A stretch of DNA of 64,000 nt, taken from positions 1-64,000 of the forward strand of contig NZ_JBHSGI010000028.1 of assembly GCF_042654245.1 (NCBI RefSeq). Direction: 5' to 3'. This document shows positions 8,474 through 17,262 of the stretch, piece by piece. This stretch comes from Seohaeicola_A nanhaiensis (GTDB lineage Bacteria > Pseudomonadota > Alphaproteobacteria > Rhodobacterales > Rhodobacteraceae). How positions within the stretch are numbered: the first letter of the stretch is position 1; each line of letters begins with the position of its first letter. Below the pieces are notes generated by a model. It did not search any database and was not told where the DNA came from. It worked only from the letters and a program-made list of their open reading frames with translations. The translations under genes and the position numbers were made by a program.

Positions 8474-9937
8474 TCAGTGTCCTGCGCCGCCACCGGCGGC
8501 AAGCGTTGCGCCTTCTCCACCAGCACCACCGCCGCCTTCGCCGCCGCCATAGATCGCGGCGGTCAGATCGGCCTGTGCCATGTAGAATTCGCGTTTTGCA
8601 TTTGCCGCTTCCAGGGATGCGCCAAGTTTCTCGCGCACATCAGTCAGCAGCTCGAAAGTGTTGGTGATCATGCCATTGTAGGACAGCAAACCCTCTTCTT
8701 CGACGGTCGTGCGTAGCGGCACCAGAACGTCGCGGTAGTGGCGCGCGATTTTATAGGCGGCATGATAGGAAGCCTCTGCACCCCGCGCTTCGGACCGGAC
8801 GTTCACGGCCTTCTCTGCGAGCACGTTGGCCGCTTGTAAGTAAGACAACTCCGCCTTGCGCATCCGGGCTTTGCCGGTGTCGTAGATCGGGATCGCGAAC
8901 TCCACTTCCACCTGAGGGGTGGTCACGGTTTCCGTTTCTCCGTCCTCAATTTCCCGCTCCGCCTCGAACCCGGCAATGAACTCAAGATCGCTGACAATGC
9001 GGGTCTGATCGGTCAGCCCAAACGCCTTGGCCTGCGCTTCCAGGCCAAGTTTGGCAACACGCAGATCCACCCGGTTTCGGAGCGCCTTGGCCTCGATGTC
9101 GGTCACACGGCCGACAGAACGCGGCAGTGCAGGAAGGGCATCTGGCACATAGTAATCGACTTCGGTGCCCCAGAGACCCATCAACCTGGTCAAAGCCTCC
9201 TTGGACCGAGTGGCGTTCAATCGTGCCTGTGCAAGTTGCCCCGCCAGTTCGGCATTGAATGCCTGTTCGCGGGCCTGCCCAGCTTTGTTGAGTGCGCCGG
9301 TCTCGCCCAACCTCATCGCCAGTTCAGAGCCGGCGTCAGAGGTCGCTTTCGCGCGCCGCAGATAACTCACTGCCTCGAAGGCGGCGACTGCATCGACCCA
9401 TGCCTTTCGCGTCTGATTTGCCAGTGCGAGTGTGTCGTTCACGGCATTGAGCTGAGCCTGCCGGAAGCTTGCATCAGCAATGGCCATACGCTGTTTACGC
9501 GTGGTGGCATCGAGGACGTTCGACCGGATCAGCCCTTCGATCGCCCTGTAGGCACCGAGTTCAGGCGCACCGATTCCCAAGACACCAATTGAGACGATCG
9601 GGTTTGCCGGCGTCGATTGCTGCCAAGCCTCAGCGGCCGAGAGGCCAACATTGGCGTAAGACGCTTGCAGACCCTTATTGTTCAGCAGCGCAACCTGAAC
9701 CGCCGTATCGGCCGAGATCGTCTTCCGATGCACCATGCTGTGCACCTGTTTCTTGAGAGCTTCGTTTTCGGCCTGGGTTTCGGCGAAGGCCGTCCGTTTG
9801 CCGATGGCCGGTGTGACCTGGCTGGAAATGTTGGCGAAGCCGGCTTTCGGTTCCGTGTAGATACCCGGTACTGCGGTAGCGCAGGCACCCAAAATTAGGG
9901 GAAAGCCAAGAACCAGCGGAATCTTAGATACCCGCAT
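8474..9937 (-). CDS. TolC-family outer-membrane lipoprotein
   Basis: A lipobox leader (LILGACA) is followed by two long helical repeats of the outer-membrane efflux protein family; total 487 residues, normal for the family. No inner-membrane RND pump or adaptor gene is present in the window, so it may pair with a distant pump or act in copper sequestration like PcoB/CopB-linked proteins. The C-terminus is Gly-rich (GGGEGGGGAGGEG). The start ATG at 9937 overlaps the stop of the small upstream lipoprotein gene by one base. Confidence 0.87.
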   Translation of the reverse strand: MRVSKIPLVLGFPLILGACATAVPGIYTEPKAGFANISSQVTPAIGKRTAFAETQAENEALKKQVHSMVHRKTISADTAVQVALLNNKGLQASYANVGLSAAEAWQQSTPANPIVSIGVLGIGAPELGAYRAIEGLIRSNVLDATTRKQRMAIADASFRQAQLNAVNDTLALANQTRKAWVDAVAAFEAVSYLRRAKATSDAGSELAMRLGETGALNKAGQAREQAFNAELAGQLAQARLNATRSKEALTRLMGLWGTEVDYYVPDALPALPRSVGRVTDIEAKALRNRVDLRVAKLGLEAQAKAFGLTDQTRIVSDLEFIAGFEAEREIEDGETETVTTPQVEVEFAIPIYDTGKARMRKAELSYLQAANVLAEKAVNVRSEARGAEASYHAAYKIARHYRDVLVPLRTTVEEEGLLSYNGMITNTFELLTDVREKLGASLEAANAKREFYMAQADLTAAIYGGGEGGGGAGGEGATLAAGGGAGH

Positions 9938-10158
9938 CAGTTGCCCTCCGTCTGCTCTTGATTGACGGAACGCCAATCACGGGGGCCGGTCGGACCACGA
10001 TAGGTGTAGCCAGCCAATGGATCTTGATAGCTGATCGGAGACGAAACGGTCGCGTTGACGACAGCCTGTTGTGTCGCAACGGAGGGCAAAGGGGTAGGCT
10101 CATAGGCGCATGCGCCGAGCCCGAGGGCCGAAGCCCCCATAAGTAGATGAATTTTCAT
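9937..10158 (-). CDS. Small lipoprotein of the copper operon
   Basis: This 73-residue product has a lipoprotein leader with GACAYEP. The rest is short and polar with a YTYRGPTGPRDWR segment. The start MKIHLLMG was chosen because it begins the leader. I do not recognise a characterised family. It is translationally linked to the TolC-type gene, so it is probably an outer-membrane accessory in the same pathway. Confidence 0.6.
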   Translation of the reverse strand: MKIHLLMGASALGLGACAYEPTPLPSVATQQAVVNATVSSPISYQDPLAGYTYRGPTGPRDWRSVNQEQTEGN

Positions 10159-10231
10159 GAAGGTATCCTGATTGATGACCGATGTCTCACGCAGAGTTTG
10201 CGCAAGGCTCACACCCGGATTGGGCGCCGTT

Positions 10232-10672
10232 TCAGATCAGGAATCGAGGGGGCCGCAGAAACCCTGATGTTTCGACGGAATGCGTCTGACCGCTCAGGAT
10301 CATATATTCTTTCGCAGCAATAGGATCCGGGAATACCAAGTCTGCGTCTGGAATGACGACAGAAATGCATATTCCGTTACAACACTGAGTTGATTGATGC
10401 TCTGTTTCACCCATGTCGGAGGATATGTCATCCACGTCAACTGTCGCCGGGTGTTTCATGTGGACGGCGTGGATATCAGTTCCCTGACCAACTGTCCGTT
10501 TGCTGAGAAGGGAGCTGATCGATCCAGAATGCTGACCATCATGCATTCCCGAGGCCGCGTGTGCCGCAGAAGGTGGAGACAGAACCAGCGCCAACGCAAA
10601 AGCGAAGCAAGTGAGGACTCTCACCCATGTTGAAATGGCGACACGCATTCTCATGGATGGCAAATTGGACAT
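10232..10672 (-). CDS. Exported Cys/His-containing protein at the head of the copper operon
   Basis: A signal peptide ends near SAAHAASG. The mature part has His/Met-rich stretches (MHDGQHSG, AVHMKHP) and a Cys pair (STQCCNGICIS), which are plausible soft-metal ligands. I do not recognise a named family; similar short Cys-containing exported proteins often lead copper operons. The start could be MSNLPSM at 10672 or the inner MRMRVAIS. It is the first gene of the 10672-to-6341 run, and a 16-bp palindrome touches its start. Confidence 0.55.
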   Translation of the reverse strand: MSNLPSMRMRVAISTWVRVLTCFAFALALVLSPPSAAHAASGMHDGQHSGSISSLLSKRTVGQGTDIHAVHMKHPATVDVDDISSDMGETEHQSTQCCNGICISVVIPDADLVFPDPIAAKEYMILSGQTHSVETSGFLRPPRFLI

Positions 10673-10673
10673 T

Positions 10674-10689
10674 TTGACAAATTAGTCAA
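10674..10689. promoter_or_regulatory. 16-bp palindrome upstream of the copper operon
   Basis: TTGAC-AAATTA-GTCAA is a perfect inverted repeat two bases upstream of the annotated start at 10672. It does not look like the MerR-type operators elsewhere in the window, so a different regulator may control the operon. No convincing -10 was identified. Confidence 0.4.
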
Positions 10690-10852
10690 CGCTTACAGCG
10701 CGGGAAGGTTTGGCACATTCTAGCGAGGCAGGCGAATTCTCGCTGCAAGCGCTCAAAACTGTTGCGCAATAGGTACATAGCAACGTTCACCAGTCAGACA
10801 AAAGACGCGAAAATGGCAGGGAATATTTCAATAATGACTGGAAGTGCCGGGA

Positions 10853-11053
10853 CTAAGTCAGTCGCTCCGAGCCGTAGCCTGCATCGTGAATCGCTGCCTT
10901 CAGCGCGCTTTCATCCAATGCGTTATCTACCTCGACGGAACGCGCAGTCAGGTCACAGGTGACCGTCGCGTGTGGGTCTATCGTCACAATGGCCTTCTCT
11001 ATCGACGCGGTGCAATGTCCGCAGTTCATGTCCGGGACGCTGAACCTGATCAT
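10853..11053 (-). CDS. copZ: CopZ-type copper chaperone
   Basis: A single heavy-metal-associated (HMA) domain of 66 residues with the metal site MNCGHC and the helix/strand pattern of CopZ/Atx1. It likely carries Cu(I) in the cytoplasm to CopA. The start MIRFSV has a good ribosome site (AAGGAG) and follows its own CueR-type promoter at 11077-11107. It is divergent from copA. Confidence 0.9.
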   Translation of the reverse strand: MIRFSVPDMNCGHCTASIEKAIVTIDPHATVTCDLTARSVEVDNALDESALKAAIHDAGYGSERLT

Positions 11054-11076
11054 CACGATCTCCTTCTTACCGCTCC

Positions 11077-11107
11077 TATCTAGGGCGTTCCCCTGTGGGA
11101 AGGTCAA
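11077..11107 (-). promoter_or_regulatory. CueR-type promoter of copZ
   Basis: On the minus strand TTGACC (11107-11102) and TAGATA (11082-11077) are separated by 19 bp, the overlong spacer typical of MerR-family promoters. The spacer holds the dyad ACCTTCC..GGGAACG, close to the CueR operator. The predicted transcript starts about 17 bases before the copZ ATG. Confidence 0.82.
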
Positions 11108-11134
11108 TGCCCGAAAAATTCCTCGATGCACCTG

Positions 11135-11165
11135 TTGACCTTCCAGTGAATGGAATCCTTATGTG
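11135..11165 (+). promoter_or_regulatory. CueR-type promoter of copA
   Basis: TTGACC (11135-11140), a 19-bp spacer and TATGTG (11160-11165). The spacer contains the dyad ACCTTCCAGTGAATGGAA, a near-perfect CueR operator. It is back to back with the copZ promoter, 27 bases away, so CueR can control both directions. Confidence 0.9.
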
Positions 11166-11192
11166 AGGGAGGATCAGAATCAGGAGATTTCC

Positions 11193-13700
11193 ATGTCCGG
11201 TCCGCACAACGTCCGAATTTCCCTTCAAAACATGTCCTGCGCCTCTTGCGTCGGGCGGGTGGAGCGTGGGCTTTCCGGCCTGCCGGGTGTCAGCGACGTT
11301 CGCGTCAACCTCGCCAGCGAGACGGCCCAGGCGCAGATCGACGGGCCGGAGCGCATCTCGGACATCGTCGAGAAGCTGGAAGAGATTGGCTATCCGGCCC
11401 GTAAGCAGAGCACTCGCCTGAACGTGGCCTCCATGTCTTGTGCGTCCTGCGTTGGGCGGGTGGACAAGGCGCTGGCGGCGGTGCCGGGCGTGCTGGACGT
11501 GAACGTCAATCTGGCATCGGAAACTGCGACGGTAAAGTATCTCGAAGGCTCGGTTGCGGTTGCGGACCTGCTGAAGGCGGCGGGTGACGCAGGCTATCCC
11601 GCGACCTTGCCGCCGGACAGCGCGCCGGAAGACACGAGTGCCCGCAAGGATGAAGAGGCGCGGACGCTGGCTCGCAGGACCGCGCTGGCGGCGGCCCTCG
11701 CCCTGCCTGTGTTTCTGCTGGAAATGGGCGCGCACCTGATCCCCGGCATGCATGGTCTGATCGGCGACACGATCGGCCATCGGGCAAGCTGGCTGATCCA
11801 GTTCGTCCTGACCACGGTGGTTCTGCTCTGGCCGGGGCGCAGCTTCTACACGCGCGGGTTTCCAGCCCTGCTCAAGCGTGCGCCGGACATGAACAGCCTT
11901 GTCGCGGTCGGCACTTCTGCCGCCTATCTCTATTCTCTCGTGGCGCTATTCGCGCCCGCGCTGCTGCCCGAAGGGTCGCGTGCCGTCTATTTCGAGGCGG
12001 CGGCAGTCATCGTCGTGCTAATCCTGCTGGGCCGGTGGCTGGAGGCGCGCGCCAAGGGCCGCACCGGCGCAGCGATTCAGAAGCTGCTGGGCCTTCAGGC
12101 CAAGACCGCCCGCGTGCTGGTGGACGGAGAGCCTGAGGACGTGGCCATCGAGCGCATCGCCGCGGGCGACATCCTGCTCGTGCGCCCCGGAGAGCGGATT
12201 GCCGTGGACGGTGAAGTGACCGAAGGCAGCGCCCGCGTCGATGAGAGCATGATCACCGGCGAGCCGGTACCTGTGGCCAAGTCGTTGGGCGATCCCGTCA
12301 CCGGCGGGACCGTCAACGGTTCCGGTGCCTTCCAGTTCCGTGCGACACGCGTGGGAGCGGATACGACGCTGGCGCAAATCATCCGTATGGTCGAAGAGGC
12401 GCAGGGTGCCAAGTTGCCGATCCAGGGTCTGGTGGATCGGATCACCCTGTGGTTTGTGCCCGCTGTCATGGCGCTGGCGCTGCTGACGGTGATGATCTGG
12501 CTGCTGGTCGGACCGTCGCCCGCCTTGTCCTTTGCGCTGGTCGCCGGAGTATCGGTGTTGATCATCGCCTGCCCCTGCGCGATGGGGCTGGCCACGCCGA
12601 CGTCGATCATGGTCGGCACCGGCCGTGCCGCCGAAATGGGTGTGCTGTTCCGCAAGGGCGACGCCCTGCAACAGCTTTCGACCGTCGATGTGGTCGCGCT
12701 GGACAAGACCGGCACGGTGACCGAAGGACGCCCCGAACTGACCGATCTGGTGCTGGCCGACGGCTTTGAACGGGCCGAGGTGCTGGCTCTGGTCGCGGCG
12801 GTCGAGGCGCGGTCGGAACATCCCATCGCCGAGGCCATCCTGCGGGCGGCGAAGGCCGAGGGCGTTGCCCGGCACGACGCGCAGAAATTCAAGTCCATCA
12901 CTGGCCACGGTGTCCGGGCAGAAGTCGCGGGCCGGGACGTACTGGTGGGCGCCGACCGTTTGATGGCTCGCGAAAGGCTGGACATCGGCGCGTTGGTCGA
13001 CGAAGAGCGCCGCCTGGCCGAGCGGGGCCGCACCGCGCTTTACGCCGCCATCGACGGACGCGTTGCCGCCGTCATCGCCGTGGCAGATCCGGTGAAGCCA
13101 TCCAGCGCGGCCGCCATCCGGGCGCTGCACGATCTGGGCCTGAAAGTCACCATGATCACCGGCGACAAGCGCGAGACGGCAGAAGCCATCGCGCGCGAGA
13201 CCGGCATCGACCATGTGATCGCGGGTGTGCTGCCGGATGGCAAGGTCGCGGCATTGGACGATCTGCGCGGCACGGGCCAGCAAATCGCCTTTGTCGGCGA
13301 CGGCATCAACGATGCGCCCGCGCTTGCCCATGCGGACGTGGGCATCGCCATCGGCACCGGCACCGACGTCGCCATCGAATCGGCCGACGTGGTGCTGATA
13401 TCGGGCGATTTGCGCGGCGTGGTCAACGCGCTGGAAGTGTCGCGGCGTACGATGCGCAACATCCGCCAGAACCTGTTCTGGGCCTTCGGCTATAACGTAG
13501 CCCTCATTCCGGTGGCGGCGGGGCTGCTCTACCCGGTGTCGGGCCTGCTGCTGTCGCCGGTGCTGGCGGCTGGGGCAATGGCGCTCAGCTCGGTCTTCGT
13601 ACTGACGAACGCGCTGCGCCTGCGCCGTGTCCGCCCGGCGATGGACGACGCGGCGAAGGCCGCGACTGCCCCCCGCATGTCCCCCCTCCCGGCGGAATGA
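11193..13700 (+). CDS. copA: Cu(I)-exporting P1B-type ATPase CopA
   Basis: This inner-membrane pump moves Cu(I) from cytoplasm to periplasm. Two N-terminal HMA domains carry CASC at about residues 16-19 and 83-86. The membrane metal site is CPC near residues 460-462 (ACPCAMGLATPTS), the phosphorylated Asp is in DKTGT near 504, SEHP marks the HP locus, and GDGIND lies near 702. The 835-residue length from ATG 11193 is normal; this start was preferred to 11163 because a GGAG site precedes it and because it lies downstream of the CueR-type promoter's predicted start. cueR follows 18 bases later. Confidence 0.96.
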   Translation: MSGPHNVRISLQNMSCASCVGRVERGLSGLPGVSDVRVNLASETAQAQIDGPERISDIVEKLEEIGYPARKQSTRLNVASMSCASCVGRVDKALAAVPGVLDVNVNLASETATVKYLEGSVAVADLLKAAGDAGYPATLPPDSAPEDTSARKDEEARTLARRTALAAALALPVFLLEMGAHLIPGMHGLIGDTIGHRASWLIQFVLTTVVLLWPGRSFYTRGFPALLKRAPDMNSLVAVGTSAAYLYSLVALFAPALLPEGSRAVYFEAAAVIVVLILLGRWLEARAKGRTGAAIQKLLGLQAKTARVLVDGEPEDVAIERIAAGDILLVRPGERIAVDGEVTEGSARVDESMITGEPVPVAKSLGDPVTGGTVNGSGAFQFRATRVGADTTLAQIIRMVEEAQGAKLPIQGLVDRITLWFVPAVMALALLTVMIWLLVGPSPALSFALVAGVSVLIIACPCAMGLATPTSIMVGTGRAAEMGVLFRKGDALQQLSTVDVVALDKTGTVTEGRPELTDLVLADGFERAEVLALVAAVEARSEHPIAEAILRAAKAEGVARHDAQKFKSITGHGVRAEVAGRDVLVGADRLMARERLDIGALVDEERRLAERGRTALYAAIDGRVAAVIAVADPVKPSSAAAIRALHDLGLKVTMITGDKRETAEAIARETGIDHVIAGVLPDGKVAALDDLRGTGQQIAFVGDGINDAPALAHADVGIAIGTGTDVAIESADVVLISGDLRGVVNALEVSRRTMRNIRQNLFWAFGYNVALIPVAAGLLYPVSGLLLSPVLAAGAMALSSVFVLTNALRLRRVRPAMDDAAKAATAPRMSPLPAE

Positions 13701-13718
13701 AACAAGGAGAAAACGATC

Positions 13719-14138
13719 ATGAATATCGGAGACGTGGCCGATCTGTCCGGCCTTCCTGCGAAGACCATCCGCTACTACGAGGACATCGGGCTGGTCGAGC
13801 CGCTGCGCAGCGCGAACGGTTATCGCAGCTTTCGGCAGAGCGACGTCCACAAGCTGGCGTTTCTTGGGCGAGCGCGTGCGCTTGGCTTCACCATCGAGGA
13901 CTGCCGGAGCCTGCTGAAACTCTATGCCGATACCGACCGCGCCAGCGCGGAGGTCAAGCAGATCGCCGAGGAACACCTCGACCGGATCGACCGGAAAATC
14001 GCAGAACTGACCGAGATGCGCGCGACGTTGTCGCACCTTGTCGATGCCTGCGCTGGCGATCACAGGCCTGATTGCCCGATTCTCGCAGATCTGGCGATGG
14101 AAGAGGGTAAGACCCGGACCGCAAGGGCAGCGGATTAA
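13719..14138 (+). CDS. cueR: CueR copper-responsive MerR regulator
   Basis: The 139-residue protein has an N-terminal MerR winged helix (AKTIRYYEDIGLVEP), a coiled dimerisation helix, and the C-terminal metal loop CAGDHRPDC, matching the two-Cys Cu(I) loop of CueR. It should activate the 19-bp-spacer promoters with TTCC-type dyads found at 11077, 11135, 18634, 22956 and 48862. It is co-transcribed behind copA, giving copper-dependent feedback on its own level. Confidence 0.93.
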   Translation: MNIGDVADLSGLPAKTIRYYEDIGLVEPLRSANGYRSFRQSDVHKLAFLGRARALGFTIEDCRSLLKLYADTDRASAEVKQIAEEHLDRIDRKIAELTEMRATLSHLVDACAGDHRPDCPILADLAMEEGKTRTARAAD

Positions 14139-14270
14139 GCGGGCTTCGATCTGTCCCCCAGCGGGCCGCGCCACCCATAAGGTGCGACTGGCTGCAGCTA
14201 TTTCGGAACATTCCAGCTCGGGAAAGTTGTTCCACCTCTAGACTTCACGATTTCGAGAGAGGACAACTTC

Positions 14271-15143
14271 ATGTCATATGGCCGCTTTTTCGCGATGATC
14301 GCCACATCTACCGTCGTCATGTTCGGTCTGATGTATCTCAATACCTACCTCTGGACGCATGTGTTTTGGTCGGAAACGCGGGCCTACATGGCTCTCCTGA
14401 TGGGTGCCACCATGGCGATTATCATGCTGGGCTTCATGCTGTCGATGTATTCCAGCAAGATGGCTAACGCCGCCATCTTCATCGGTGCCGCTGTGGTCTT
14501 TGCCGCCTCGCTTTGGCTGGTCCGCAGCCAAGTGACGGTGGGCGACACCAGCTACATGCGGGCAATGATCCCGCACCACTCGATCGCGATCATGACCTCC
14601 AGCCGCGCCGATATCTCGGACCCGCGCGTGCGCAAGCTGGCGGATGAGATCATCTATGCGCAGGACAAGGAAATCGCCGAGATGCGTTATCTGGTGAACG
14701 ATATCGACGCCAACGGTGACAGTCCGGCACAGTCAGAAAGCGGACCGGCGCAGATCGTGAGCCTCGACGAGGCGCTATCAACCCCGGAAGTCGCCATTCT
14801 CGACCTCGAATTTCTTACTTCGGAGGACATTGCGCAGATGTTTCCCGGCGGCGCCGCGTGCACGTTCACCTACACCACCACTATCAGGCCTGCGCTGGCG
14901 GTGGGCCGCATCGACGGTGGGAGTGTAGCTCTCGCCAAGATCAGCGGCGATCTGGTGCGGCTGGAGGCTGGCGACGCCGGAAGCACTTGGGGCACGGAAG
15001 GCATGACAGTGGCGTTGAGCGCGCCGAGCGGACCCGGCACATTGGACGCAAATAGTGGCGAAATGCAGGACGCCGATCTCGTTCTCGAACTTGGGTCCGG
15101 TCTGCGTGCAGGGTATCGCGGATATTACGGTTGCGGTGCCTGA
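14271..15143 (+). CDS. Membrane protein with a DUF305 domain
   Basis: Three membrane segments occupy about residues 8-85, followed by a DUF305-type segment with MIPHHSIAIM and the helical KEIAEMRYL region. DUF305 proteins frequently accompany copper resistance genes; the His and Met residues are candidate ligands. The C-terminal 140 residues are an extra domain with no assignment that I can make, ending in YRGYYGCGA. It follows cueR after a 130-base gap that contains a weak TTCC..GGAA-like dyad, and precedes the glutaredoxin/MauE-type gene. Confidence 0.75.
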   Translation: MSYGRFFAMIATSTVVMFGLMYLNTYLWTHVFWSETRAYMALLMGATMAIIMLGFMLSMYSSKMANAAIFIGAAVVFAASLWLVRSQVTVGDTSYMRAMIPHHSIAIMTSSRADISDPRVRKLADEIIYAQDKEIAEMRYLVNDIDANGDSPAQSESGPAQIVSLDEALSTPEVAILDLEFLTSEDIAQMFPGGAACTFTYTTTIRPALAVGRIDGGSVALAKISGDLVRLEAGDAGSTWGTEGMTVALSAPSGPGTLDANSGEMQDADLVLELGSGLRAGYRGYYGCGA

Positions 15144-15165
15144 ATCAGAAACTGGAGGAAACACC

Positions 15166-15930
15166 ATGCCGAAAGACGCATCGAAATCAGCCCAACTCTA
15201 CCGGATGGTCATGCAGGATCATCTTTGCCCTTATGGTCTCAAGTCCAAAGACCTGCTTGAACGGGAAGGGTACGAGGTCGAGGATCATCACCTGACGACA
15301 CGTGAGGAAACTGATGCCTTCATGGAAAAGCACGGGGTCGAGACCACGCCGCAGACCTGGATCGGCGACAAGCGGATTGGCGGCTACGACGATCTGCGGG
15401 TCCATTTCGGCCTCGACGCGCCGGAAAGCGAGCGCTCGGACACCTCCTATCAGCCGGTGATCGCGATCTTTGCCGTCGCGTTTCTGATGGCGCTCGGCCT
15501 GTCATGGTACAGCTTTGGAACCATCCTCAGCCTGCGCGCGCTGGAATGGTTCGTCTCGATCTCGATGTGCTTGCTTGCAGTGCAGAAGCTTCAGGATGTC
15601 GAGAGCTTTTCGACCATGTTCCTGAATTACGACCTGCTGGCGCGCCGCTGGGTGCGCTACGGCTATCTCTATCCCTTCGGAGAGGCCTTCGCCGGTATCC
15701 TCATGGTCGCCGGGGCGCTCACCTGGCTGTCGGCACCCGTGGCCTTGTTCATCGGCACCGTCGGCGCGGTTTCGGTCTTCAAGGCCGTGTACATCGAAAG
15801 GCGCGAGTTGAAATGCGCCTGCGTCGGGGGAGACAGCAACGTGCCACTAGGGTTCGTCTCGCTCACCGAGAACCTGATGATGATGGTCATGGGTATCTGG
15901 ATGCCGATCCGGGTCTACCTGATCGGTTGA
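15166..15930 (+). CDS. Glutaredoxin domain fused to MauE/DoxX-like membrane domain
   Basis: Residues about 10-80 form a glutaredoxin-like fold with HLCPYGLKS (a single-Cys variant of CPYC), QTWIGDKRIGGYDDL as the GSH-binding end, followed by four membrane segments resembling MauE/DoxX redox-associated proteins. A CACVGG pair lies near the last loop. It probably handles thiol redox chemistry at the membrane next to the copper exporters. The ATG at 15166 has a good GGAGG site; the longer frame overlaps the DUF305 gene and was rejected. A terminator-like hairpin follows. Confidence 0.75.
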   Translation: MPKDASKSAQLYRMVMQDHLCPYGLKSKDLLEREGYEVEDHHLTTREETDAFMEKHGVETTPQTWIGDKRIGGYDDLRVHFGLDAPESERSDTSYQPVIAIFAVAFLMALGLSWYSFGTILSLRALEWFVSISMCLLAVQKLQDVESFSTMFLNYDLLARRWVRYGYLYPFGEAFAGILMVAGALTWLSAPVALFIGTVGAVSVFKAVYIERRELKCACVGGDSNVPLGFVSLTENLMMMVMGIWMPIRVYLIG

Positions 15931-15935
15931 CGGCC

Positions 15936-15973
15936 CCGCGACCTCTACAGAGGCGCGGCGTGTACGACCTTTT
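15936..15973 (+). terminator. Terminator-like hairpin between convergent genes
   Basis: CCGCGaCCTCT pairs with AGAGGCGCGG around a 2-base loop (15936-15958), followed by CTTTTT at 15968-15973. It lies just after the glutaredoxin/MauE gene and before the convergent ccdA gene. Confidence 0.6.
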
Positions 15974-16033
15974 TGACTGGTGGAGATGATCGCCACTTAC
16001 CAGCCATCGCGCCAAGAACTGGTTCGAAGTTCG

Positions 16034-16771
16034 TCAGCCGATTGTCGCGAGAAAGGGAAACGTCCCCAGCAGCCAATATGCAAACCGGGACAATTGCCCG
16101 GTCATGATGGCAACTCCCATGATGATCATGGCAACACCCGCGCCCTTGTAGAGCCAGCGACCGGCCTTGCCGATCTGCCTTACCCGCGCGGCGATGGCGT
16201 CGGTGAACAGCGCAGCCAGCAGGAAAGGCACCCCCAGACCAGCGGAATAGATCGACAGCAGCCAGATGCCGTCCGACATGCCGCCGGAGGTCGAACTGAG
16301 TGTCAGGATCGCGCCGAGGATCGGTCCGATGCAAGGTGTCCAGCCAAAGGCGAAGGCCAGTCCCAGCACGTAGGCCCCAAACGGGCGACCGCCGGCAATG
16401 TCGAGATTGAAGCGGGTATCGCGCGAGAACGCATCCAGACGAAAGATACCCACCATGAACAGTCCGAACAGAATGATGATCGCGCCGCCCAAATAATTCA
16501 GCTCGGTGCGCCATGTCAGCAGCAGCGATCCGAGCGCGCTGGCCCCGGCTCCAAGTGCGACGAAGACCGTCGAAAAGCCCAAGACAAAGCAGGCACTCAA
16601 CCCGAGCGCCCCGGCGCGCGCCCGCAAGCCGACCGACCGCGTCATGCGCAAATCCGGCTGCCCTGCGATGTACGAGACATAGCCCGGCACAAGCGGCAGG
16701 ACGCAAGGCGACAGGAACGAAATGGCCCCCGCCAGGAAGGCCGCGAAGATGCCGATGCCGGAGATGTCCAT
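16034..16771 (-). CDS. ccdA: CcdA/DsbD-type thiol-disulfide transporter
   Basis: This six-to-seven-segment membrane protein carries the two redox cysteines in SPCVLP (first segment) and TPCIGP (fourth segment). CcdA moves reducing power from cytoplasmic thioredoxin to periplasmic thiol proteins such as TlpA and CcmG, both encoded in the same run. The ATG at 16771 shares one base with the stop of the previous gene; a GTG one codon earlier is possible. It is the last gene of the copper-thiol operon. Confidence 0.9.
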   Translation of the reverse strand: MDISGIGIFAAFLAGAISFLSPCVLPLVPGYVSYIAGQPDLRMTRSVGLRARAGALGLSACFVLGFSTVFVALGAGASALGSLLLTWRTELNYLGGAIIILFGLFMVGIFRLDAFSRDTRFNLDIAGGRPFGAYVLGLAFAFGWTPCIGPILGAILTLSSTSGGMSDGIWLLSIYSAGLGVPFLLAALFTDAIAARVRQIGKAGRWLYKGAGVAMIIMGVAIMTGQLSRFAYWLLGTFPFLATIG

Positions 16772-17262
16772 CACGCGTCACGCTCGGTGCTGAAGGGCCA
16801 CACGGCCCACCAGAACGCGACCAGCGGGACCACGATCCATTGCAACACAGGTGACAGGCCCGCATCGAGGACCGGAATGATTGGCATCAGGTCCGAATAG
16901 GCCCAGGCGGCGCGGATCACGATGTTGAGCCATTCGCTGAACAGCGTGTATCCGAGCCCGAACGCCACCGTCAGGACGGTCACAGACCGCCGCGTCGAGG
17001 CGACCAGGGGCCAGCCCCGGCCCGACAGCATGAGGGCAAGCATCAGCGCGCTCATGGCGATCAGGATATCGCCACCCGTGCAATGGACGGCTGCGAAGAC
17101 AATCTCACCCCAGGTGCCCTCGTCCCATATCGTGTAGAGCGGCATATGCGCGAACTCCCAGATCAAGTTGGCCGGGATGATCACCGCAAAATACCGACGC
17201 AGAGCTGTCAGGGAAATTCCGTCTGTCGAGGACAGCCTGACGCCAGTCGCGACGACACTCAT
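16771..17262 (-). CDS. Small polytopic membrane protein, unknown function
   Basis: This 163-residue product has about four membrane segments with several conserved-looking motifs (NLIWEFAHMPLYTIW, FSEWLNI). I do not recognise a characterised family. The His/Met in EFAHMPLYT could bind metal. Its start overlaps the SCO stop as ATGA and its stop overlaps ccdA, so it is translated together with the SCO and CcdA proteins and may serve the same copper-thiol pathway. Confidence 0.6.
   Translation of the reverse strand: MSVVATGVRLSSTDGISLTALRRYFAVIIPANLIWEFAHMPLYTIWDEGTWGEIVFAAVHCTGGDILIAMSALMLALMLSGRGWPLVASTRRSVTVLTVAFGLGYTLFSEWLNIVIRAAWAYSDLMPIIPVLDAGLSPVLQWIVVPLVAFWWAVWPFSTERDA

Noticed and set aside
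13719..14138. The MerR gene at 13719 as a mercury regulator
   Set aside because: The C-terminal loop CAGDHRPDC and the copA neighbour match CueR; no mercuric reductase or merT/P genes are present.
12018..14174. A 718-codon minus-strand open frame across copA and cueR
   Set aside because: It is antisense to a strongly supported P-type ATPase and has no family motifs or leader; long antisense frames are expected in high-GC coding DNA.
14205..14240. A CueR-like promoter upstream of the DUF305 gene
   Set aside because: A weak TTCC..GGAA-like dyad is present, but the flanking hexamers do not resemble a -35 or -10.
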